Shown: positions 10,862 through 24,005 of the stretch, in pieces | Layout: each line of letters starts with the position of its first letter | Position numbering within the stretch: the stretch's first letter is position 1 | From: Nemophila menziesii | Lineage: Eukaryota > Streptophyta > Magnoliopsida > Boraginales > Hydrophyllaceae | Assembly: GCA_029959085.1 (NCBI GenBank) | Contig: JARWIR010000051.1 | Span: forward strand, 2,294,001-2,358,000 | DNA length: 64,000 nucleotides | Reading direction: 5' to 3' | Notes under the pieces: generated by a model | Told to the model about the DNA's origin: nothing | The model's database searches: none | What the model saw: only the letters and a program-made list of their open reading frames with translations | Made by a program: the position numbers and the translations under genes

Positions 10862-13399
10862 ATGAACCCTCAAATAGACAAGAGTTGGATTAAATTATCG
10901 AATAAGGTTTCGAGGGAATACATTAAAGGTATATTAGGGTTTATAGAATTTGCGAGGAAAGTAGTGGATCGAGTCGGTAAAATATTCTGTCCATGTAATC
11001 ATTGTTATAATAATCAAAATTTGTTAATCGATGACCCTAAAGCTCATCTTTTTCAATGAGTATGGATTCATCGTATGATGTTTGGACGAAATACGGTGAA
11101 GTAATTGTTATTCCCGACGATGAACCAATCTAGGAGAACGTAATGGGTAATGTAATTCATGATTTGGGCCCCACGTTTGAAATTGGCGGGTATTCCGGTG
11201 ACGCCGAGATGCGTGACGTGAATGTTAGTGGTACTGGTCGTGGGTCTTTCGTTGCGCTGTTTACGGAAATGGAGACAGATTTGTACCCCGGTTGTACTAA
11301 GATGAGTTCTTTGGATTTCATTGCAAAGTTAATGCATGTGAAAGTGAAGAACAAGTGGACAAACACTTCGTTTACCGAGCTTCTTCAATTGTTAAGTCGT
11401 GTTTTGCCTGAACCTCATAACTTACCCGAGTCTTATGCGGATTGCAACAAGAAGTTGAAAAGTTTAGGCATGGGATACAACTCGATTGACGTTTGTTTGA
11501 ATGATTGTGTTTTGTATTATAAAGAGAATGAGAATCTTGAGAATTGTCCAGTTTGTGGAGAGTCAAGGTGGGACCCGAAGAAGGGGAAGAGAGTGTCGCA
11601 TAAGAAGCTGCGTTATTTTACGATTGCGCCTAGGTTACAGAGAATGTATGCTTCGAGGCACACAGCGAAAGATATGATTAGGCACCATATCGGAAAGAGC
11701 ACCGACGAAAATGTGTTGCGTCATCCAGTTGACGGTGTTAATTGGAAAACATTTGACAAGAGGAATCCCTAGTTTGCTAGCGAACCGCGTAATGTACGAC
11801 TTGGTTTCGGGATCGATGGATTTTGTCCTTTCTCTATGCAAAACAACTCATATAGTATGTGGCCGGTTATATTGACGATCTACAACTTTCCGCCTTGGTT
11901 ATGCATGAAAGAATATACGTTTATGCTCACACTTTTGATACCTGGTCCTCGTTCACCTGGAAAGGATATGGATGTATTTCTCTGTCCTGCTATAGATGAG
12001 TTGGAAACGTTGTGGTGTACCAGGATAGTTACATGGGATGCACATATGAAGGAGGAATTTGTCATGAAAGTGTGTGTGTTGTCTATGACGAATGATTTCC
12101 AGGCTAGATCGTACACTTCAGGATGGTCGGGTCAAGGATATTTAGCCTGTCCCGAATGCATGGAATATACTCCTTCCGTGCGGGTTAATAAAGGAGTTGT
12201 GTATTTTGATCATAGGCGTTGGTTGCCCATGAACTACCACTTTCGGAAAGCTGATACTTCGTACGTTAAAGTTGAGAGTAGGCTCATTCCTCAGAAACAT
12301 AGTCTCGTAGCTATTCAGACGCAGTTAGATGGGTTGCCGATTGTGTTTCTTGGAAAACACAAGGACTTCGGCGGCAAGATAGTGAAGAAAACGGGCCCTC
12401 GTCAATCAAACTGCAAAGAAAAAGAGTATATTCTATTGTTTACCCTATTGGTCAGAAAACTTGTTGAAACATAACATAGATGTGATGCATTGTGAGAAGA
12501 ATGTGTGTGATGCTCTACTCGGTACAGTTGTTGGTTTGGATGGTAAAATAAACAAAGATAACTTGAAGTCGAGGAAAGAATTGCAAGTGATGAAAATTAG
12601 ATCAGATTTGTGGTTATCAGTTAATTCACGTGGTAAGACCATTTTACCCTAGGCAAAGTATGCGCTGACAACCGATTCTCGACGAGATTTTTTAGAGTGG
12701 TTACAGGTGCAAAAGTTTCCGGATGATTTTGCTTCTAGCTTGCGAAACAATGTTCAGAGTGACACAGGGAAGATTATCGGTATGAAATCCCATGATTGTC
12801 ATGTTCTTATGCAGTATTTACTTGTGGCTAGTATTCCAGGCTTGATCAACAACAAATATATTAGTGATCTGATCATTGGGTTGTGTAACGTATTTAGAAA
12901 TGTTTGTAAGAATAACTTGAGTAAGAAGGAACTGGTTTCGGGAAAGTCTAATGTAATCGAGCTTATGTGCAAGTTGGATATGATCTTTCCTCCATCTTTT
13001 TTTGACATTATGATCCACCTGGTCGTGCACTTGTATGAGGAAGCTCGTTTAGGAGGCCCAGTCTAGATGTGTTGGATGTACCCCTTCGAGAGGTACTTGA
13101 AGAAGTTAAAAGAATATATTCGAAATCCATCCAGACCAGAGGGTTCGATCGGAAATGGATACGCTGCAGAGGAAACTTTGACTTTCATATCTCGTTACCT
13201 TCGAGAGAAAAGTACAAAGTTCAACAATCCCGGCAGATATGGTGATACGATTCCCGAAAGCAAGGAAATATCCGTGTTTAATAGTCAGTGCAAGCCGATC
13301 GGGAAAAAGAAATTTGGTCGTTTAAATTTCAAGGTGAAGGAGCACATCGATTGGTACATCCTTAATAACTGCGACGAGATCCAGCACTACATGATGTAA
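10862..13399 (+). pseudogene. CACTA (En/Spm) transposase, decayed
   Basis: Pieces in order: transposase-associated domain (10862-11057, with FCPCNHC); TNP2-type transposase (11143-12470); DUF4218-type domain (12707-13399, with FPPSFFDIMIHLVVHL and WMYPFERYLKKLK). Stops or frameshifts break it near 11057-11140, 11770, 12430-12480, 12650 and 13064. Recognisable core strings are LENCPVCGESRW, GIDGFCPF, LIPGPRSPGKDMDVFL and DVMHCEKNVCDALLGT. A GTAAGT donor at 13396 probably begins the next intron, after which the element is lost. It would have cut and pasted CACTA ends; this copy is dead. Confidence 0.9.
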
Positions 13400-13605
13400 G
13401 TATTTCATTTAAAATTATTTACTTAAATATGTAGTTCTGTTTTTAATCACTATTATTTTACCTTGTTCATAAAGAACTTAATAGGGTTGGAAGGATGCAT
13501 GAATCATCCAAGTGATATAATTATTTTAAATATAATATACGGGGGTAATACCTTGTTCTTGAATAGATTCTCTTTGTATTCATTTTTACTTCTTATCTCA
13601 AATCG

Positions 13606-14276
13606 ATCCATATACTATCAAATGATCTATTCTCAAAGATCGGTGAACGAATTCCATGCATGATGATCTAAATCAATTTAAAAATAAAAATGTTTGGGGA
13701 TTAGTCGAGAACCCAAGATAGCATATCATTATCAACACAATATGGGTGTTTCGAAACAAATTGAATGATTAATAAATTTCCATAAGGAACAAGGAGTGTC
13801 TAGTGGCTCAAGGCTACAATCAAGTGGAAGAAATCGACTACGATTAGAATTTTGCATTTGTATCTAGAATGGAGTCTATTAGGATGCTACTTGACTTTAC
13901 GAGCTTCTTGAACTCTAAGTTATATCAAATGGATGTCAAGAGTGTCTTTCTAATGGAATAATTAGAGAATAACTCTACGTCATACAACCCCTAAGGTTCG
14001 AAAGCTCAAAATTTTCCATTTATGTATTCAAACTCGAAAAACCTTTTACGACTAAAAGCTAGCCCTAGAGTTTGGTATTGCCCCTTTAGAAAATTCTTGA
14101 TAAATGATTATTTTAAATGAGGTAAAATCGACTCTCAAACTAAATCAATAATAAGTTAGAAGATGTACTTTTTCTAGAAAAAGTTGTTGATGACATTACC
14201 TTTGGAGCTACAAACGTGTATTTATGAAAGAGAATTTATAATGGATGCATCGAGAATTCGAATACAATATGATGGT
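13606..14276 (+). pseudogene. Copia reverse transcriptase remnant, copy A, 5' part
   Basis: Translation in shifting frames gives copia RT phrases: a WVFRNKLN-like start, a LVAQGYNQVEGIDYDETFA-like stretch and RMESIRMLLDF. Many stops and indels are present. The DNA is clearly homologous to 41985-42925 (copy B), including the string TATACTATCAAATGATCT at the left border. The copy is split at 14276 by a solo LTR and resumes at 15786. Confidence 0.75.
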
Positions 14277-15785
14277 TGATGTCTCCTCATTTGTGATAAT
14301 TAAATATACTTCAGAGACATCATTTTAGGTGTATTTATTAGTTTATAGGTCGATCTTAGCTTAATTTAGTGCACTTTCCTATTTTGAATCTTGATTTGTT
14401 GAATTATTATTTTTAGAGCATATTGGGTTTAATTGTTTAATTTAGTGTGAAGCTTTAAAGATAATTATGGAGATTAATTAGAGTCCAAGTCAAAGACTAC
14501 AACTTATGGAAAGAGATTAGCATGGTACTTGGAGATAAGGAAACAAAAGTTAAAAAGATGGAAAAGGAAAAGCTGCCTAAATCTGAATTCTGCAGTACAC
14601 GCCTAAAGAAGTGGTTATTTACCTAAGAAATAGGCCGATTTTGGTAATTTCCTTTCATCGGGACATAGATAATTCTGTTACGATTCTTTTGGTATATTAT
14701 GGAGCTCAAACCGACCAATAACGAAGAAGATATGCTCAAAACGGTCCAGCAGTGTTTATCTTTATTTCCTTACGAATTTGAGTTGGGCTAGGAGTCCATT
14801 ACTTAACTTATCTCTAAAGAAACGAATTAGGTCATACACTATAAATACAGCCTCTTAACACTCTAAAATCATCATTGGCCAGACCTTAAGGCCAAGAGGA
14901 AGCTGCAACACAAGAGAAGAAGTCTGGAAGGAGCTGTGCAACAACTATGTCTCCTTCAACCTCTTATTCTGTAATTCTTTTCTTTTCTCTTCTTTGTATG
15001 AACTAAATTTCTTTAGCTTGAGTTTTAGCATACATGTATGAACCCTAGTTTTGATTGACATCTATCTAATTTGGGAATTTAATGTTTTAAATAGAATTAT
15101 TGTTTTTATTCTCTGTTTATGTGTTTGGATTTATATTCTGTGTTCTTGTGGAAGTGCACCCATATAGAATTACCATCTAGTAATTAGGTCACCATTGACA
15201 ACGGTGTTTAATTGCATGTTTAGCACATAATGTCTAGTATTAGGTCTGATCTGACAACCCAACCTAGCTAGATAATCACTATGGTTTAGTTCTTGTGACT
15301 ATTTACCAATTACAGGAAAAGTTTGCTTAGGAAGCCTTATTGACACAGGTAAATCCTATTTGAAACTACCGATAGCGAATTGGGACCGATTAGGGAAATA
15401 CTACATAATTCACCCTTACATGTTTAGAACGGCAAAACTATTGGGGATTGCATGCTATTTACTCAAGCTAACTTTCATACTATCTTCTTTTCTTTTCTTT
15501 TATTTATTTTCTGTCTTTTAATTTATTAGTTTAGTTTTCTTTATTTAAAAACAAAATAAAAATCTATTTTTCTTTCTTTCTCTTGCGTATTATCTTTTCT
15601 ATCTTTAATATTTGCACTTGAATAATTTGCATAAGTTCTTCTTAACCTTCGTAGTCCCTGAGGAACTAATCTTACTTATTCATTAAAACTTGAATACGAT
15701 CTGTATACTTGCAGAACCGTGTTAGCTTAGGGTGTTTATTTGCACTTATTTTATACATCTTTTTATCACACCTTAGGCCACACCA
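14277..15785 (+). repeat. Solo LTR, 1509 bp, with 5-bp target duplication
   Basis: Starts TGATGTCTCC and ends CACACCA. It is flanked by ATGGT (14272-14276) and ATAGT (15786-15790), a 5-bp target duplication with one mismatch. A TATA box (TATAAATA, 14840-14847) marks the U3/R region. No internal retrotransposon sequence is attached. A 1508-bp copy lies inverted at 48987-50494. Confidence 0.88.
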
Positions 15786-16620
15786 ATAGTAGAGCTAAAC
15801 AGCTTTCACTGGGTTCAAATAAATCAGATGTAGGATGAAAGCTTCACCTATCAAGCCAAGTAATAATGATAAATCATCAAGAAAATCGCAATCTAAGATG
15901 GAAATAAAATAGGGGCACCAATGCAAACCTTTACTGAATCGACAATGATAAATATCGGAAGAACACACATGAGAAACCTTACCATGGCATGATATACCTA
16001 ACGACGTCATATACGGATCTTATGTTCTTTATTTGCCTTTGTACAAAATCTGAATCATATACAAAGGAATCACATCTCATGGTCGTTAAACGCATATTTT
16101 GATACTTAAAAGCCAGTCTAAGGATTTCCCTTTGATATACAAAATTCACATCCTTCGAACTCATCAGATACTCGAACGCCGACAATAAAGGATGGCTACT
16201 TGATAGAATAGCATGACTGGAAGTTATATATTTCCAATACAATAGCTAATTTCATGGTCAATACAAAAGAAAAATAGTGTTTCTCTATCCAAGAACGAGG
16301 TGGAATATGTAGCGGCCAATAATTGTGTTGCTCAAATTATTTGGATGAATAAAACCATGCAAGATTTTATGCTTAAATACTTGAAAGTAACCATATAGTG
16401 TGCAACACGGAATCCAATAACATCATGAAGAATCAGGTCCAACACTCAATAAAAAATCACACCGAGACTTTATATCACTTTATTCGAGACCACTTTAAAA
16501 AAGGTGATATCGATCTAGAATTCGTAGACTTGACAAATCAATTGGACGATATCTTCACAAAGCCGATACCGCAAGATCAATTTGATAAGATACAATAAGA
16601 CTTAGTCATTCAAGCCTTAT
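15786..16620 (+). pseudogene. Copia RNase H remnant, copy A, 3' part
   Basis: Continues copy A beyond the solo LTR. Resemblance to copia RT thumb and RNase H is spread over several frames. The last piece is the clearest (16398-16598): NQVQHSIKNHTETLYHFIRDHF..GDIDLEFVDLTNQLDDIFTKPIPQDQF, the characteristic copia pol C-terminus. A EVEYVAANNCVAQIIWM-like string precedes it near 16300. Aligned DNA continues in copy B to about 43265. Confidence 0.8.
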
Positions 16621-16794
16621 GAAGGCACCTCCACTATTTATCCCCCTAATTTTTTAATTTTAATACTTTCCACCCCTTCACACTTCCAAAATATCTGTAT
16701 CATCTAGGTATGTGAGGTTATTCAGGGTCAACCTCGTAATCCTTCTTCTCATTTCCCCCTAATTTATTTTGGTGTTGAAATTACCCTCTATTAG

Positions 16795-17022
16795 GGCCCG
16801 TTTGGAAGTGCTTATTTTAGAGTAAAAAAGCGCTTTTGGAATAAAATTTAAAATTTAAAAAAATTATTAAAAATAATTTTGAAATCTAAAATTATTGAAA
16901 GTGCTTTTTTCAAGAAGCACATATTTGGTGCTTCTCAAAAAAGTGCTTTTCAAGGTAAAAAAAACTCTTAAAATGCTAAAAGCACTTTTAAATGTTTCTC
17001 CAAAAAAGCACTTCCAAACGGG
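16795..17022. mobile_element. hAT-like MITE
   Basis: A non-coding element of about 230 bp with terminal inverted repeats: left GCCCGTTTGGAAGTGCTT, right AAGCACTTCCAAACGGGC. The interior repeats AAAAGTGCTTTT/AAAAGCAC motifs. This end sequence is typical of hAT-derived MITEs in plants. The flanking 8 bp are not an obvious perfect duplication. Confidence 0.8.
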
Positions 17023-17029
17023 CACTTAC

Positions 17030-18343
17030 ATATGTATCAATCACTTTATCTTCTCTTCTAGAAGCCCAAATAGCCTTGTAAATATTAACCGAGGATACAT
17101 GTTATTACTGTATACTATAATTCCTCAACAATCCTTTTAGAGTTTATCATAGATACTTTTCTTTCATCGCTTTTCAACCACTCATTTATATTCTTAAAAA
17201 AGAAGATTGTTTTTTTAGAAAAAAACTATGGACTTTTGGTATTTATGGTTTGGATAGAATATCATTTTCATGCTTTTTATTTCCCGATCTAGGGTTCTTC
17301 ACCCCTTTATAATTTTCATTTTTGTTTAACCGGGCTCAACTCTAATGATTGAGCTATCTCAGTAACCAAAATATAAATTGGTTGGATTTGGTATAATATT
17401 GTCAAAAACTATTGGGAAATGAGTTGTTTTAAAAAGATTCGTATTGGATTTATTTTTTTAAACGATATTGGGTAGGTGAGATTAAAAAGATGTACATACC
17501 CTTTGTTCTAAGACCTACCAGTCATCAAAGTGGACGAGTTTTTCACTTTTATCCAATAAAAATAACAAGCGACGCCTATTGACCAGGGAACGAGAGAATT
17601 CCCACTAACAGTGGCTATTTCCTTATCCGTATAAGATATTCAGCTCTAATATTTCATAAATACAGTGGTAGCAACTTTTTATATAGAGAATAGTGGAAGT
17701 TAAATGGATAAACATCTTTGTTTCATTTCTTCATAAAAGGGTAGGTACAATCAAGGTCCACCCTTGATATGTCTACTTTTTTCCATTCCACAGTTTTTAT
17801 TTTCCGCATCTTTTGAACCATCAAATTACTCACCGAGTCACCTTGAGTCAGGTCCATCTTCCTCACCTCCCACATTGGTGATTCATTTTTTTAATCTCTT
17901 TTTATAGAATATCTGGTAGACTTTCATCTATCAACATACCTACTTTATTTCCATTCATTATTTTATTTACACTTTGTAACTATATGGTTTAGCAGACAAT
18001 ATTTAAAACACACTTCTCCCAACCTCTCTTATTTCACCATATCCGAATATCCTCATGCACCTCCCTCATTGAGCAAAATATTTCAAATCAATGACTTTTT
18101 TACATTTCATTCAACTCGAGTCCTAGGAAATTTTAAGTATTCAATGATTGAAAAAGAGGTAGCCATATCTCCAAGACCTTCCCCCATAGTTACGTGCAGC
18201 TTTTCTATGTTGGTGGCATCCACGGATTTGATCCCATATAACAAAGGTATTGTATTCTTCATAATTAAGCTTAAAACTTGGTGTATATTCTACAGTTTTA
18301 TACAAGAAGTCTTCCACATTTTCAAACTCAAGAGTACATTGCA
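17030..18343. other. Non-coding DNA before assembly gap
   Basis: AT-rich. The first part may be 3' flank or LTR of the copia remnant. I see no gene, RNA or clear repeat boundary up to the gap. Confidence 0.4.
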
Positions 18344-18443
18344 NNNNNNNNNNNNNNNNNNNNNNNNNNNNNNNNNNNNNNNNNNNNNNNNNNNNNNNNN
18401 NNNNNNNNNNNNNNNNNNNNNNNNNNNNNNNNNNNNNNNNNNN
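18344..18443. other. Assembly gap, 100 N
   Basis: Exactly 100 Ns, a conventional placeholder for unknown length. ORFs crossing it are artefacts. Confidence 0.99.
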
Positions 18444-18445
18444 AT

Positions 18446-19140
18446 AAATATGAAGAGACTAAAAGATAAGAGAGTAATACTTGAGACACACTAGGTTTTG
18501 CCAAAATAAACTTAATCAATGCTTCTTATAAGGGACAAATTAGTAACTAGTAGTAGTCGGGATTCTAGATTCTCCTAACCCCCGTCAGGGTGGACTTAGG
18601 AGCTATTCTCAGGTGTTACAAACCCCGTCAGGGCGATCATAATCCACCTTCGAATGTCAGGTTCTCTACCCAATTGGCTATAAGATTAACTAAGTCCGTC
18701 CGGATCAATAATTTCTATCTTACGTTATTATCTATGTCAGTAATTAAACCCCCCGTCAAGATGATCACTTCCCCACCAAAGTGAATAGCTTAATTACTCA
18801 AACCTATGTCTAATTGATCAGATTAAAAATAGTGAAATTAACTTACGATAACAAACAATACTAAATTACTCAATTTGATTTAAATTATAAAAATCCCAAA
18901 TCAGAAAGCATTAATTAAATAAATTAAGGTTCAACCCTTATAGCGATTCTCAAGCACATAAGAAGTTTAGCTCATAACGGAAAATAACACTAAAACAATG
19001 AAATTAAAAGACATAATGTTTTAGAGAAAGAAAATTAATAAACCTAATGAAGAGGTTGGGTTTGGCTTTGAATTGGAGAAGATGACTGCTCCAGCTCTTA
19101 GCTTTCTTCCTTCCCGCTTGCTCTGACTTGAATCCTTAAG
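18446..19140 (-). repeat. Athila-type LTR fragment, minus strand
   Basis: On the minus strand this matches the R/U5 part of the LTRs at 19361 and 24006. It includes the four CCTGACGGG-like motifs (seen here as CCCGTCAGGG etc. at about 18581, 18624, 18697 and 18752) and a GGAATTTAGAATCCCGAC-like segment. It starts at the gap, and its U3 side fades after about 19140. It is probably the remains of another element in opposite orientation. Confidence 0.75.
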
Positions 19141-19360
19141 CCTCTTTGATAATCATATGAAAACTCCTACCTAACCATGAAAACCCTGACCAACAAAAGG
19201 GTGGCAATCATAAGCAGCAACAAGGACTAAGAACAGAAATGTTACGCTAGCCCCCTCTTTGGGCCTGATGACTTTCCTCTACTCACCCCTAGAAAGAATA
19301 GTAATGACTCAGGCTGGAAGGTCTGTTATATCTATGGAGACTTATTGGGTGGGGAACAAG

Positions 19361-20922
19361 TGATGTCTCCTTAATTGTGCTTATTTTCGACCCTTAGGAG
19401 ACATCATTTTTGGTGTTTATTTAATCAATTTGATAGACTTTTGGACTAAATATGCAATAATACAATTTTCCTCTTTTAATTCTAGCATTTTTAGTTTATT
19501 AAGCTTTTGCGCGTAATATTGGTATTTTTAGTGTAAAGTTTACAGGTTTTAGATGTTAGCTAGAAGAGGAATCCGAGAAGAAAGTCAAATATCAAGAGAT
19601 AGAGTCAAGACTTGAAGACAAATCCCGAAGATATCATTTTTAGAGCTGAAAATCCATTTTCCAGGCCATAGATTTCTGATTTCGAGGTGCTTAAGCGATG
19701 ATTTAGCCGTTGACCTTTGAAGAGAAAACGCTCCCTATTGAGTTACGGAACTTTAGCAACTGGAATGAGGTCAATCAGAGTCATAACGAATCGGGAAAAG
19801 GCGTTTTAGTGAAGGTATATCAGCAGTTACGGGATTTTGGGCTAAGTTAGTGGATTTGGGCCTTTTATATTTCATTTAATTAAAAGCCTAGGTCCAAGTC
19901 CGAATTTGCACTTATAAAATGAGGTCTGGACTTCTATTTTTCACACAATTCACATTCTGCAAGATTAAAAACACCAGAGAGAAGCAACAGAAGGAAGAAA
20001 GAAGAAGCTACAAGAGCTGGAGAGGGTCTATATCTCCGTTCGTAGTCATTCCTATTCCGGAAATTAGGTTTTTCTTATCTTTAATTTTGTAATCAAATAT
20101 GAATTCTTTTACATTTAATTTAGTTTTTCTTTTTAATATGAGCTAAACATTTCATAGTGCTTGAGAACAATTAATGGGTGAATCCCAATCTTATTAAATT
20201 ACGAATGTTGAATTTGGTTTTCTGTTAAATTAAACTAGATTGGGGCTTTTACTCTTTTCGATAAATTGAGAATATTTACTGTTTTTAGCGTCATGAACTA
20301 GGAACAGGTGTTAATATCTAGGCTATTCCAATTAGTGGCGATTGGATCATCCTGACGGAGGGTTTAGGTACAGAACCATTTATTCAATCTAGGATAGAAG
20401 CTATTGATTCTGACGAACATAGCTAATTCTAGGGCCAATGAGGTAATAAAACTTAAACATCCAAAAGTGGATCATATTTACCCTGACGGGACTAGTGACA
20501 CTCTAGGATCGCCTTATAGTCCACCCTGACGGGGGTATAAGGAATTTAGAATCCCGACCATTGTAGTTGACCAATTTAGCCCTTACACAACATAAGTTAG
20601 GAAATAGGATTGGGAGGATCCTTGCGTTCTCAAGTGCTACTTCTCATATTGTGTTTTACATCATTTTACTTGCGTCTTAGCTTTTATTTGCATTTTAATA
20701 ATTCTCTTTCATTTACTTAGTATTAATACAAAATCAAACAAACATATTATCTTTATTTGCTTTCATAAGTGCATCAATCATTAATAGATAAGCATTGTAG
20801 TCAACCATCCCGTCCTTGGAACGAATATGTTTTATCAATTATACTACTTGGGACAACCGTACACTTGCGGTTGTGGTTCGATTATTTATTGCATTTATTT
20901 TAGAACACACAAAGGATCACCA
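19361..20922 (+). repeat. Athila-like 5' LTR
   Basis: TGATGTCTCC...GGATCACCA, 1562 bp. A TATA box (TATAAAAT) lies at 19913-19920. Four spaced CTGACG motifs occur at 20352, 20410, 20483 and 20526. The end is fixed by the primer-binding site seven bases downstream. Confidence 0.88.
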
Positions 20923-20928
20923 AGTTTT

Positions 20929-20946
20929 TGGCGCCGCTGCCGGGGA
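20929..20946 (+). other. Primer-binding site, Asp-tRNA type
   Basis: TGGCGCCGCTGCCGGGGA follows the 5' LTR. It matches the primer site typical of Athila/Tat-group elements, which is complementary to the 3' end of tRNA-Asp. Confidence 0.9.
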
Positions 20947-21057
20947 CGGTAGCGTGTGACCACGGTGTTTATCCTTTAGTGATTGTTGCATTTATTTTAT
21001 TTTATCAGTTTTACGCTTTTTGTTTGTTTAGCTTTTTCAGGTTTTTAGGTTTGGTGT

Positions 21058-22203
21058 ATGCGAAGAAGGCTATTCAAGGATCTAGAGCCAACACCTCTGA
21101 TCCTTAATAATCCAGAATCGTTGATCAGACTTGCTAACAAGAGAAGGAAAGAACAAGAAGCTTTAGAGGTAGAAGAATTAATTAACAGAATGGAGGAGAT
21201 AAATCTTCAGAATCAACAAAACAATGGACAAGGTCAATTAGGCGCAAATGGACAACCTTTAGCGCCACCTATTCCTCCAATTCCACCACTAAATCCTAAT
21301 CCTCAAGTTCAGATAGTAATGAATCAAGATCCATGGTTTACTAATGGTCCACCAGAAGTTCCATTCCGTGCTCCTGCTATAGGAGTAGGTGCTCCAGATA
21401 TAAATGTTCCGTGGTTTCGTCCAGATTCGGGTATGATAGCTCAATTCCAAAATTTTGGAAATTTTCGTGGTAGAGTGGGAGAAGATCCACTTAGAGCAGT
21501 ACAGAAATTTAAGCAGATATGTGATTCTTATATCATACAAGGAGTTTCAAGAGAACAGATGTATTTCGCTGCGTTTAAATTTTTCGTTATTGATGGAGCG
21601 AGTGAATGGCACGATACACAAGATCCTACGAAGATAACAAACTGGGACCAATCAGAGACTGCTTTCTTTGACAGGTATTACCCAAGTAACATGAGGTTAG
21701 ATGCTGAATTAGAATTGACGCACTTCCGTCAAGAATATGATGAAACTTTGGGTAAGAGTTGGATAAGATTTCAGATGTGTTTACGTAGAGTCCCCAATCA
21801 TGGCTTTTCAGAACAACAACAGCTAAAAATCTTTTACAGAGGCCTTGATGGGACTTCAAGAGAAAAGTTGGATTTGTTATGTGGTGCAGGTTTTCTTCAA
21901 GTTCAACCCGCTCATGTTAAAATCATTTTGGAAAGAACAGTCAAGAATGAGGTAGGGTGGAATTCAGTAAGAACACCGGTTAAAGGAGTGAATAATATTA
22001 ATATGGAAGAGAAATTTGCTACGCTTGAGAATAAGATTCAGACTACTATAGAGCAACAGTTGAAACAACTTACTTTAGATGTAAAAGAAGGATTTTCGGG
22101 TAAGAAAGTAGCTGTTCAAGCTGCACAAGAGGTTTATATGTGTTCGATTTGCAGAGTAGATGTCATGATGAGGAAAATTGTCCAAATAATCAAGAGCCTG
22201 TGA
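21058..22203 (+). pseudogene. Athila-like gag
   Basis: A 381-codon ORF with a retrotransposon gag domain (about residues 130-290; key strings EDPLRAVQKFKQICDSY, FKFFVIDGASEWH, FFDRYYPSNMRLDAELELTHFRQ). A Pro-rich N-terminal stretch (APPIPPIPPLNPNP) precedes it. Gag would form the particle and bind element RNA. Near 22150 the zinc-knuckle cysteines (CSIC) are in this frame, while the rest of the motif (CHDEENC) continues in the frame beginning at 22140. So a one-base indel breaks gag from protease in the knuckle itself. Confidence 0.88.
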
Positions 22204-24005
22204 TGTTTGTGTCCAACAGAGGTAACTTCATTTCGAGTGGTAATGGATATCAGCCTAACAGAAACCACCCTGGGTTTCAATACTCAAATCCTAATGGGGC
22301 AGCCAATCCTACATATGCGTATCAGCCGCGTCCCCAAGGTAACAACTATAATCCAAGACCACACAACAATTATCAAGGAGGACAGAATCAGGGTAATTAT
22401 GTACAAAGACAAGCTCCTCAGAATACTTACGATGAAACTTTAAATCAAAAAGCCTTACCTGCCCATACACAAGAAGGAGTAGTTACCCTTCAGAAAACAG
22501 TTGAAAGTTTAATTGCTCTTCAAACACAAGCTATGGAACGTCTACAAGCATCTGATGCAAACATGCAGTTGTTACAGAATCAAATAAGTCAAATAAATAA
22601 ACAACTAAATCAACGTCCACAAGGGCAACTCCCTAGCGATACAGAGAATCCAATACAACGTGAAGATTGCAAAGCTGTTACATTAAGAAGTGGTAAGAAC
22701 CTTCCTCCACCTCCTTTTCCCGTTATGAAAGAGAAAGAAGTTCCAAGAAAAGAAAAGGAAGTGGGTGAGAAGGAGAAAGAGAATGAAAAAGATAGTGAGG
22801 TTGAAGAAATAGTGAGGCCAAGTGAAGTTCCGAAAAAGAGAAATGATATTATAATCAATCGCTCTCCACCACCGTTTCCCTCTCGAGTTCAGAAAAAGGG
22901 TGATTTGGGTGATTTTCAGAAATTCTTTAATAGAGTGAAGGGTCTGAGTATTAATATTCCGTTATTAGAAGCGATTCGAGATATTCCTAAGTACACGAAG
23001 TTTTTGAAGAGGGCCCTCACTAACAAAAGGCCTTATTGTGATAATGAGATGATTGGTCTTCCTGAAGAGTGTAGCGCGATTTGTCAAAGTAAATTACCTC
23101 CAAAGTTAGTTGATCCGGGGAGTTTCACGATTCCAATATCGATTGGAGAAGAATGGAAGGGAAAAGCGCTATGTGATTTAGGAGCAAGCATCATTTTGAT
23201 GCCTAAATCGATCTTTGATAAGCTAAAAATTGGAGACGCAAGACCCACTTCTATGTTCTTGCAAATGGCGGACAGGTCTCTTGCACATCCTGAAGGCCGC
23301 ATTGAAGATGTCCTTGTTAAGGCAGGTACACTTATATCTCCTGTTGATTTCGTTATTCTTGAATACGACGCGGATAGGAATGTCCCCATCATTTTGGGAA
23401 GACCATTCCTAGCCACGGGGCGTACTTTGATTGATGTAGAAAATGGCGAATTAACGATGAGGATACAAGATGAGGAAGTCAAATTCAATGTATTTCGAGC
23501 TATGAAATTCCCAGATTCTCAGGAAGATTGCTTCAGAATGGATGTAGTAGAGCAAACATCGCAAGAGGTATTTAATTGCTTAAATTTTGATGATATCTTG
23601 CAGGCTGCTTTGACATTAGATTCACCTGAGATGATGGAAGAGCTAGTTGAAACAGTGGCAGCTCTAAATTCTGAAAATTCAAAGTATAGGCGTCTTGCCT
23701 ATGAACCTGTGAGAGAACCGGGGGAGATTATTCCTAAAAAGAAGCCTTCAATTGAATCTCCTCTGGAATTGGAAGAAAAACCATTACCAGCACACTTGAG
23801 GTATGCGTATTTAGGTACTAATGAAACTCTACCTGTTAATGTTTCAGCTAATTTAACAGGACCTCAAGAAGATAAAATGTTGCGTGTGTTAAGAGCCAAC
23901 AAAGAAGCAATAGGTTGGACAATTGCTGACATCAAAGGCATTAGTCCATCCTATTGTCAACACAAAATCATACTTGAAGATGTTAACGCACGCTCAGTTG
24001 AAGGT
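22140..24005 (+). pseudogene. Athila-like gag C-terminus and protease
   Basis: Continues gag in a second frame. It has an Asn/Gln/Pro-rich linker (residues about 20-100), a Lys/Glu-rich stretch near 22720-22810, then an aspartic protease with active site LCDLGASI (about 23170-23190) and the ILGRPFLATG flap-side motif (about 23390). The start of the RT region (RRLAYEPVREPG..., then ADIKGISPSYCQHKI) follows. It is cut at 24005 by the nested solo LTR; the few codons after that point are LTR sequence. The protease would release the mature pol enzymes. Confidence 0.88.

Noticed and set aside
18069..18519. ORFs on both strands across the N run
   Set aside because: They read through 100 Ns and are artefacts of the gap.
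22610..23488. Minus-strand ORFs opposite the gag-protease frame
   Set aside because: Shadow frames: the plus strand has clear protease motifs, and the minus translations are low-complexity Ser/Phe or lack any motif.
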